A DNA stretch of 64,000 nucleotides, from the NCBI GenBank assembly GCA_032622095.1, contig CP136065.1, positions 219,274,151 to 219,338,150 of the forward strand, given 5' to 3'. The position numbers and the translations under genes are program-made. The DNA comes from Siphonodentalium dalli. Lineage: Eukaryota; Mollusca; Scaphopoda; Gadilida; Siphonodentaliidae. How positions within the stretch are numbered: position 1 is the stretch's first letter; the number at the start of each line of letters is the position of its first letter. The notes beneath the pieces were generated by a model. The model saw only the letters and a program-made list of their open reading frames with translations, was not told the origin of the DNA and made no database searches. Positions 56,362 through 64,000 of the stretch are shown piece by piece.

Positions 56362-56760
56362 TTAACCCTTTACCCAACAGAACGGCCCTGTGCCAATGCA
56401 TTCTCTTATATATGCGAGTCGACCATAGGTCGCCTCGCATATATAAGAGTATGCATTGGCTTAACACATTTAAAATTATAAAATTGTTAAAGAATGTAAG
56501 AACAAATGGTAAAAAGTGTTAAAAAAAGATTTTTTTAGGCCAATGCATTCTCTTATATATGCGAGGCGACCTATGGTCGACTCGCATATATAAGAGAATG
56601 CATTGGCACAGGGCATAACTGTAACTATCACAATGTGGTCAAGGAGCCGGTTCCAATGATATCCATATTTGTATGGTTCTATTGAGACAGACCGAAGATA
56701 TTTTAGGCTGTTGAAGCTTTATTTGGGCGTTTTTGGCCGGTTTGTTGGGTAAAGGGTTAA
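56362..56760 (+). mobile_element. Family B TTAA MITE, full length
   Basis: 399 bp with both hairpins (first has 'aagagtatgc'), TTAA on both sides. Confidence 0.93.
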
Positions 56761-57039
56761 CTGGAGGTCTAGATCGAGTCCTGAATGCATCTTTAAGAAT
56801 GAGTAAACATTTATTCTAATAATTCCTACCAAAGAATCCATACAAATAACTAAAAAAATTTAGAAGTAGGGGAATCCAATCAGTAGACAAAGGGTTAAGT
56901 CAAAACTCTCGCTCTTCAGTGCAAGAAGAAATAGGTATTAATTTAACCTCCTATATTTTCAAGGCTCTGATTGTAGAGCGAAATTAGATATTTTCCAACA
57001 GATTTTTAACAACAACCAGCACGCCATGTACACCATAAA

Positions 57040-57291
57040 CAAGCCTTGAAATAGGGTGTCTGTCATTTGCAGAATGAGGTCCCCAGAGGGTGAATTTAGT
57101 GATGCTACCCCCGCATAGCGGGCTAGCATCACCAAATTCACCCTCTGGGAACCTCATTCTGCTGAGGTGTAAGCAGAATGAGGTCCCCAGAGGGCGAATT
57201 TGGTGATGCTAGCCCACTATGCGGGGTAGCATAACTAAATTCACCCTCTGGGGACCTCATTCTGCAAATGACAGGCACACTATTTCAAGCC
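57040..57291. mobile_element. Family G1 MITE
   Basis: Starts CAAGCCTTGAAATAG and ends CTATTTCAAGCC. Both flanks contain GCCATGTACACCATA, a 15-bp direct repeat, longer than the 8 bp seen at other copies. Confidence 0.88.
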
Positions 57292-57607
57292 ATGTACACC
57301 ATATACGGAGTATTAGGATGTCTACTCCCTTCTAATTAATCTTGATTGAAGAGTGTTCATTTAATTTCACAGTGAACAGCCTACTGATGTACGCGATCCC
57401 TACAATTTAGTAGAACATAATTTGAGTCTTGCGTTAATCACAAATCAATAAATTTGATGTGAACAATTACCATAATGTATTCTAGTCTGACCATAAATGA
57501 CAAACGGGATTAATTTTGTTAAGATACTAACATGATGGGTCAGAGAACCTCTTAAATTTGAAATCATCTGAAATTCGATCACTAAGTACAGTTTGATCTC
57601 AAAGGAT
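57292..57607. other. Unassigned intergenic DNA
   Basis: Nothing recognised. Confidence 0.4.
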
Positions 57608-58007
57608 TTAACCCTTTACCCAACAAAACGGCCAAAACCGGCCAAATAAAGCTTCAACAGCCTAAAATATCTTCGGTCTGTCTCAATAGAACCATACAAA
57701 TATGGATATCATTGGAACCGGCTCCTTGACCACATTGTGATAGTTACAGTTATGCCCTGTGCCAATGCATTCTCTTATATATGCGAGTCGACCATAGGTC
57801 GCCTCGCATATATAAGAGAATGCATTGGCCTAAAAAAAATATTTTTTTAACACTTTTTACCATTTTTACTTACATTCTTTAACAATTTTATAATTTTTAA
57901 TGTGTTAAGCCAATGCATTCTCTTATATATGCGAGGCGACCTATGGTCGACTCGCATATATAAGAGAATGCATTGGCACAGGGCCCTTCTGTTGGGTAAA
58001 GGGTTAA
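57608..58007 (-). mobile_element. Family B TTAA MITE, full length
   Basis: 400 bp, TTAA-bounded, both hairpins intact. Confidence 0.93.
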
Positions 58008-58239
58008 AGCAAAACTTAAAGCCACACATGGTTAGACTAATTTTCCTTGATAATAAAAGGCCATTAGGCCACGCGTTCCCCAAATAAGGTGGCTTTATTA
58101 ACCGGTGGCAGGTTTAGAAATGAACAAGAGCATAGCCATTTAAAATTGTACTACGGCAAAATAAAATAATAATTTGAGCTTACAAAGAATATCTGATACC
58201 GGTATACCCCTAATTTCAAATGCCAAAATGCAGTGAAAT

Positions 58240-58560
58240 TGTATGTAAAAAAAACGGCTATAACTCAACCGAAATGTTATGAAATCGGTCAAATTCTAAG
58301 TATAAAAATGGCCATAACTCATGTAAAAATAATTGGACTGAACAAATATTCGAACTTGGCCTGTATTAATTATTAGCTGGGAAATATGCTTACCAACTTT
58401 GGTTCAGATCAAATATTCCAAACTGGAGTAATTGGTTGGAAACCAGAAATGTTAACAGATGGACAGACAGATGGACGGCTAAACATAAAAACGAATAGAC
58501 AGACAGACTGATTACACAATACAACCTTTTTTTTCAAAAGGACGTATAAAAATTGATTCA
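58240..58560. repeat. Modular repeat with gatggacag tail
   Basis: 'ggctataactcaac', 'atggccataactcatg' and 'cgaacttggcctgtat', then 'gatggacagacagatggacg'. Related to 1-460. Confidence 0.6.
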
Positions 58561-58643
58561 GGGAATAAAACTTTGCTTCCAACTATCTATGTTGCTAGCG
58601 TACACAGGTTTATTTGATTAGACCCCGGAATAATCAGAATAAC

Positions 58644-59091
58644 CAAGCCTGCAAATAGCGTGTCTGTCATTTGCAGAATGAGGTCCCCAGAGGGTGAATT
58701 TAGTGACGCTACCCCCGCATAGCGGGCTAGCATCTCTAAATTCACCCTCTGGGGACCTCATTCTGCTTAGGCCTCATCTTCTGGGAAGTATCTATGGTAT
58801 CAAATTAACATTGTTTTTAGTTACGTTTTCCCATCTGGGAAGTTTCTATATCCCCCTAATTTGCAGAAGATAAAATCCATAATCGAGGCGCCCAATGGGT
58901 GAACATCACCAACTTCTACTGGGGAACTTCAATTTGATCCTAGGTCTGCCATAGCAGTTGAGGGCCTAAGCAGAATAAGGTCCTCAGAGGGTGAATTTAG
59001 TGATGCTAGCCCGCTATGCAGGGTAGTGTCACTGAATTCACCCTCTGGGGACCTCATTCTGCAAATGACAGACATGCTATTTGCAGGCTTG
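58644..59091. mobile_element. Family G2 MITE with perfect 8-bp target duplication
   Basis: Flanks AGAATAAC at 58636-58643 and 59092-59099. Ends CAAGCCTGCAAATAG and CTATTTGCAGGCTTG. 448 bp. Confidence 0.95.
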
Positions 59092-59471
59092 AGAATAACC
59101 AATAAGCTCACATACCAAATATGTTTTTAATTTCATTAATTGTTGCTGAAGATATCATCTGGAAACCATCGGGGACAAACAGATGGATGCACGCACGCAC
59201 AGATGGACACTGCTGATTTATTTAGTCACCAAAAACAAAGGTTTGGGGGACCATGGCTCTTATGAAAACCCAAATTTGGAAGAAAGAAATTAAATTACCA
59301 CAGCAGAATATTTTTGCCCATCGTCGATTTAATAAGTCTTTCAGAGGCATGTGAAATTTCTATGAAGGAATTCCACAAGATATGGTCCTAATTTGACAAA
59401 AGAATTACTAGGAATATATGAGGCTCCGCACTGCCATGGGCCTTTACAGAATGAAATGTGAACATAAAATG

Positions 59472-60112
59472 TTAACCATTTCTTTACTGAATGGATTCTC
59501 CCATTCAGTTATAAAAGTATATATTGAAATGATCTATTATACATTTGGAGGAATGTACAGGAAAATATTGACAGACAGACAGACAAATAGATAATACATG
59601 TGCAGAAGGATTGGTGGGAAATCATCATATAATAATATATGGCCATTTATTAAACTTATTTTGTGAACATTTCCTAAAGGAACTAATCATCAATGAGTAC
59701 ATTAATGCCCTAAATAATTGACTCCTTAACCACAGAGAATTATGGGTAATTTTTCAGGATTTAGTCGGAAATATGGCTTGTTGCCAACCATATTTCCAAC
59801 TAAATCCTGAAAAATTACCCATAATTATGCTGTGGTTAAGTAGTCGATTATTTAGGGCATTACTGTATTTAGTAAAGAAAGTGTTCACCTTTTCTATACT
59901 AAATACTCATTGATGAGTAGTTATCCCTCAGGCCATATGTTGAACTTATTATCAGAACATTTGCCTTCAATAAACAGGATTCATTCTGCACTTTTTTTAT
60001 TATTAGTCATCTGCTTATTTTTATTGAACACCTCTCCAGATGAATAATAGAGTATTCCAATGTATACTTTATAACTGAGTGGGAGAATCCATTTAGTATA
60101 GAAAGGGTGATT
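59472..60112. mobile_element. Family D element(s) with nested A
   Basis: TTAACCATTTCTTTACTGAA start, 'tggatt' centre, 'gaacatttcctaaaggaact', then A at 59698. After A comes 'cttttctatactaaatactc', a second D end, and the block closes 'ccatttagtatagaaagggt'. Either one rearranged long D or two D copies end to end. Confidence 0.7.
59698..59867. mobile_element. Family A MITE nested in D
   Basis: TACATTAATGCCC to GGGCATTACTGTA; centre deleted ('ggcttgttgccaaccatatt'). It splits D at 'atcaatgag'. Confidence 0.87.
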
Positions 60113-60530
60113 ATAATATAGGCCTCCAACTCTCTTCTATTACTGTTTTGACCATTTCTAAAGCGACTTAGATGTACAAGAGGTTTACTGCAAAAGATAA
60201 CATTTTTATTTATCTTTCAGTTACCCAGTTTGCAAGAATGAATGAGCACAAGGAATAATAAAAAATATTTTTTTACTTATGTGTGGATCTAGCTAAATTT
60301 TATCTATGTACTAACCTGCCTGATTCCTGAAATATGTGATGGGTTATTATCGGGATAACTTATCTAAGTACTTTTACTTGTTAGAAGATATTAGAATGGG
60401 TTATTTCAGTGACAGCCTTCCTGAATAATGTAGCGGTATATATTATCATACCAAAAAGTGGATTCCATTCAGAAAGAATGAATAGTGCACACAAACCTGA
60501 GGGATCGATAACTCAGGGAAGTTTGGAGAG
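60113..60530. other. Unassigned intergenic DNA
   Basis: Nothing recognised. Confidence 0.4.
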
Positions 60531-60538
60531 TTGATGTC

Positions 60539-60781
60539 CAAGCCTTGAAATAGTGTGTCTGTCATTTGCAGAATGAGGTCCCCAGAGGGTGAATTTAGTG
60601 ATGCTACCCCGCATAGCAGGCTAGCATCACCAAATTCACCCTCTGGGTACCTCATTCTGCTTACATCTCAGCAGAATGAGGTGAATTTGGTGATGCAAGA
60701 CCGCTATGCGGGGTAGCATCACTAAATTCACCCTCTGGGGACTTCATTCTGCAAATGACAGACACACTATTTCAAGGCTTG
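60539..60781. mobile_element. Family G1 MITE with perfect 8-bp target duplication
   Basis: Flanks TTGATGTC at 60531-60538 and 60782-60789. Ends CAAGCCTTGAAATAG and CTATTTCAAGGCTTG; second hairpin has an 11-bp deletion. Confidence 0.95.
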
Positions 60782-61004
60782 TTGATGTCACTAGGATAGT
60801 AATCTATTAGCAATAAAGCAATAAGCTTGTAGCAAGGCTTGGTCAGTGATGTGGAATAAGTATTCGTTCGTTACTCTCCAAATTAAGTTATTCTATGAGA
60901 GTTTTAGTGTTATAGAGAGTAATTTTGGAGGTCAAATACATCAGATTGATAATTCACATTTTGCCACCAAATAATACCTAATAGGATCTAAGAGTTATTA
61001 ATTA

Positions 61005-61083
61005 GTCCAGGTTGTGGTGAAAATTCATATCGGACTCGACACTGCGTGTCTTGTCCAATATGACTTTTCACCACAACCTGGAC
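61005..61083. mobile_element. 79-bp palindromic element
   Basis: GTCCAGGTTGTGGTGAAAA and TTTTCACCACAACCTGGAC pair perfectly, continuing through 'catatcggac' / 'gtccaatatg' to a short centre. No flank duplication was seen. Confidence 0.85.
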
Positions 61084-61740
61084 TCGTACAAGAAAAACAC
61101 ATACTGTACACAACATTGTATAATAACTTTATAATATTGTTTCTCGTGTGAAGTATCAATCATATGATCTGATCAATTGCATACTTACATGTACTACAGT
61201 ATTAGGCTATTATCCTAGAAAACTAATTTTGACTTCATTGTAAGATCATTTTGATTAACAGCCATCACGATATGTGAAAGGATCCTAAAATAACAAAACA
61301 GATTTTCTGTGAAGCGGATTCTCAAATGAGTTGGATAAACAAGACTTATAAGTGCGTACAAATAAATTGTGTCAACTGTCTGGATTCTACGATGGGATTC
61401 TGCAGATACAGCCCAGTGTTGATAGGGATTCAATGACGTTATGCAGTTGCCATTAATAGGATTGTTTAAAAATGTATTCAATGTTCCAGACCTCCAGTTG
61501 CAACAACATTAAAATTTTAATTTAAGTATAAATTAGATCTATAAATTCCAATAATATCATTTTGTCATTGAAAAATTAAGAAATATTATTTTTGGTGTCC
61601 CTTCAAAAAAATAATTGAAATAAATGCATAGAAAATTCAATATAAAACAAATTCACATCCTTCAGCAGCATTTCTCTTTCCAAGCATGTTATTTTGTCCA
61701 CTAGATGCTAAACAATAATAAGATTATACACATTAGAGAT
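61084..61740. other. Unassigned intergenic DNA
   Basis: Nothing recognised; an 88-codon minus-strand frame has no motif I know. Confidence 0.4.
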
Positions 61741-62039
61741 AGGGACCAGCCTTGATGGTTACTTGGGAGATATCTTCTCCCTAAAATGTGCCACTTCTCC
61801 CTATTTTCGTCCCAGGGAGAAGTGACTTCTGTTTCAAATACCAGTTTGCATATGTCCCAACAGCATATTTAAATGGTAGTTACTGACTATAATGGTTTTA
61901 TAAATGAGATTTTGTGTTGTATACTTATTGGATCATAGAAAGGTGATGTTTGGGTGAAAATTGTAATTTAGCCCAGTTACTTCTCCCTGCTAACAGTCGA
62001 CTTCTCCCTAATAACCAAACAGGGAGAAGTGACTTCTCC
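61741..62039 (-). mobile_element. Family H element, one end missing
   Basis: AGGGACCAGCC at the left, repeated 'gggagaagtgacttc' motifs; stops at 'cttctcc' before the terminal sequence seen in the copy at 537. It shows the unoccupied site 'acttattggatcat', where copy 1 carries family A. Confidence 0.65.
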
Positions 62040-62059
62040 TAATCAGAGACGCTGTGCAT

Positions 62060-62640
62060 CGTCGAGTTGTGGAATAAGAAAATTATTAGAACCCACAAAT
62101 TTAATTTGGTCAATATCGAATTATGTTTGTTAAGAGTTATCTTGCTTACATAGCGAAATAAGACACTTGGTAGACAATCCAGGAGGTATAACTCATGGAA
62201 AAAAAACTTTGAAAGGACTGGTTTTTGAGCTCATTCAAGCGATTCATGAGTAGAGGCCACATTTCAAATTTGGACAAAACCGGATGTTTGTTGAAGTTAT
62301 CATGCTTATGTCAAGAAATAAACATCCAAAACAAACTGGTTTTCGAAAACATCCAAGAGATTCATCAGTAAAAGCATGCATGATTCAAATTTGCTCAAAA
62401 GTGAATTGTTTCTTAATGTGCGCTTACGTTTTGAAAGACAACATACACACAATTCAGGAGGCATAACTACTGAAAAAAAATCGGGCAGGACTGGTTTTTG
62501 AACTCAGCCAAGAGATTCATAAGTAGAAGCCATGATTCAAATTTGATTACGTTTGTTAAAGTTATTGCACTTACGGACGTCAACTCATTCATAAACCATA
62601 GGTCGGGTTTGTTACACAAATGGACTAAAAAGTAAAAAAG
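62060..62640. repeat. Degenerate modular repeat
   Basis: Modules contain 'ggaggtataactcatgg', 'gactggtttttga' and 'aagagattca', recurring every 145-160 bp. Confidence 0.6.
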
Positions 62641-62690
62641 ATTTCAACAAATTTAGACTGGAATTCTGGATATATCTTTAATTGACATTT

Positions 62691-62972
62691 AGAAACCCCA
62701 TCATGTTCCCCAAAAGTGAGTTTAAATTAAAGAGTTCAGAGACCCCATCATGTTCCCCAAAAGTGAGTTTAAATTAAAGAGTTCAGAAATCCCATCATGT
62801 TCCCCAAAAGTGAGTTTAAATTAAAGAGCTCAGAGACCCCATCATGGGCCCCAAAAGTGAGTTTAAACTAAAGAGTACAGAAACCCCATCAAGTGCCTCA
62901 AAAGTGAGTTTAAATTAAAGATCTCAGAGACCCCATCATGGGTCCTAAAAGTTCTCAAGTTTAGACTAGAGG
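62691..62972 (+). repeat. 47-bp tandem repeat, six units
   Basis: Units start at 62691, 62738, 62785, 62832, 62879 and 62926 with 'aga(a/g)accccatc(a)', then 'ccaaaagtgagtttaaatta'. Period is exact; units diverge mildly toward the right. Confidence 0.95.
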
Positions 62973-63084
62973 TGTGACTGTCCCAATGGGACTAAGGATA
63001 CCCCACCCTTCCATGTATTAAAACACTAAGATGTTTCACATGTCAGTAAACATCAAGTTAAAATAATAAAATAACAGATTACCA

Positions 63085-63400
63085 TTGCAGGTGCACAACT
63101 GTAACCCAAAACCCTAATCCTAAATCTATTGCCGAAAAATGTAGGAATAAAAGCTCAGACAAAATTATGCATGTTGCAAAAATGTTCTAAGTAAAAAAAA
63201 GTGCAATAACTCCACAAAACAAAGTTGGACAGACATAATAATCGCAGGTGCACAGGTTCCCATGGTACTACATATCTGAGCCAAGTTTCAAAAACATTGA
63301 CCTAAAACTGTAGGAATAAAAGCTCAGACAAAATTATGCATTTTGCAAAAACAATTTGTCGAAAAGGGGGAAAACTCCACCAAATGAAAGTGTCAATGAC
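63085..63400 (+). repeat. Two-unit tandem repeat of about 160 bp
   Basis: 'gcaggtgcac', 'ctgtaggaataaaagctcag' and 'acaaaattatgcat' recur in units at about 63088 and 63245. Confidence 0.8.
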
Positions 63401-63409
63401 ACTGTAGCT

Positions 63410-64000
63410 CAACTTGGAAAGGGAATAATTTCATGTGTTACAGTCAATTGAGTGATTAGGAATGAAATGTCAATGTCAACAGCCATGACAAATTTCATAA
63501 TGATCCGATCAAAGGTACGACCTGTAGCCCGTGCCAAAGGATTTAGTCATGCAAAGAGTAAAATCCAAGATGGCTGCTGGTGGCCATGTTTTTTGGCCAA
63601 CGATCCCAAAATTACTCGTTCCCATCTACATGTCAATATTAACATAAATGACAAATTTCATCATCAGACGAACAGTACGACCTGTAGCCTGTGCTAATGG
63701 ACTGAATTGTTAAATCTAAGATGGCCACTGGCGGTCATTTGTTTTGGCTGAACGACCCAAAAATGACTCGTTCCCATTTTCATGTCAATGTCAACAGCCA
63801 TGAAAAAATTTCATAATGATCCAACCAAAGGTACGACCTGTAGCCTGTGCCAAAGGATTTAGTCATGCAAAGAGTAAAATCCAAGATGGCTGCTGGTGGC
63901 CATGTTTTTTGGCCGAATGACCCCAAAATTACTCGTTCCCATCTACATGTGATTGTTAACATCAATGACAAATTTCATAATGATCCAACCAAAGGTACGA
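63410..64000 (+). repeat. 'Aagatggctgc' satellite, about 158-bp units, runs off the window
   Basis: 'aaatttcataatgatcc', 'ggtacgacctgtagcc', 'aaaatccaagatggctgctg' and 'actcgttcccat' repeat about every 158 bp with alternating variants, so units two apart (63547 and 63864) are most alike. The array continues past 64000. Confidence 0.88.

Noticed and set aside
1-64000. tRNA genes or tRNA-derived SINEs.
   Set aside because: No box A/box B pair or cloverleaf was found by eye on either strand. A covariance-model scan was not possible here.

Overview
This window looks like repeat-dominated, intergenic nuclear DNA from an animal, most plausibly a mollusc and perhaps a bivalve. It is AT-rich. No open reading frame exceeds about 195 codons and no intact gene is visible. 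There are no operons, no ribosome binding sites, and no rRNA or tRNA that I could recognise. The mollusc assignment is an inference from texture: 'ggacggacggac' tails, 'tccaagatggctgc' satellite units and very many palindromic MITEs. No host gene confirms it.

Most of the sequence that can be explained is short, non-autonomous DNA transposons. (1) Elements bounded by TTAA, several starting CCCTTT and therefore piggyBac-like: families B, C, D and E, plus TTAA-bounded M, N, O and Y, which could be piggyBac- or Kolobok-like. (2) A palindromic family A of 217 bp, with ends CAGTAATGC and TA target duplications, of Tc1/mariner/pogo type. (3) Family G (short form G1 about 254 bp, long form G2 about 460 bp), with ends CAAGCCT and 8-bp target duplications. 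(4) hAT-type elements with CAGGG ends and perfect 8-bp duplications at 25163, 35622 and 54262, plus relatives of the one at 35622. (5) Larger inverted-repeat structures at 29126-31605 and 50946-52947.

Layout. 1-7.5 kb: hAT-like H copies, G2, C and A. 8-13.5 kb: low-feature DNA, element J, and a tail-repeat element. 13.5-17.8 kb: N, C, B, Y and G1. 17.8-22 kb: a satellite of about 35 units of 68 bp built from the end of family D, then six exact-length 140-bp repeats. 22-29 kb: C, B, A, a hAT and G. 29-31.6 kb: a foldback with arms of about 0.8-0.9 kb. 31.6-40 kb: D inside a tandem duplication, G2, A, hAT H2, B and O. 40.3-43.8 kb: a five-unit, roughly 600-bp tandem duplication carrying separate insertions. 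44.2-45.7 kb: a chain B-M-B joined through shared TTAAs. 49.6-50.6 kb: the only recognisable protein relic, a broken FLYWCH/Mutator-type transposase gene whose catalytic middle is missing. 50.9-53 kb: the nested inverted repeat. 53-64 kb: satellites, hAT, B, G and D/A nests.

The strongest internal evidence comes from nested insertions and empty paralogous sites. These fix target duplications and relative ages without any external database. A conserved 69-nt hairpin module occurs twice in every B element and also appears inside C, E and a stand-alone unit at 55047. It is the most distinctive structure in the window. I see no working gene system here: the interest lies in transposon modularity, TTAA chaining and the birth of a satellite from a MITE end.
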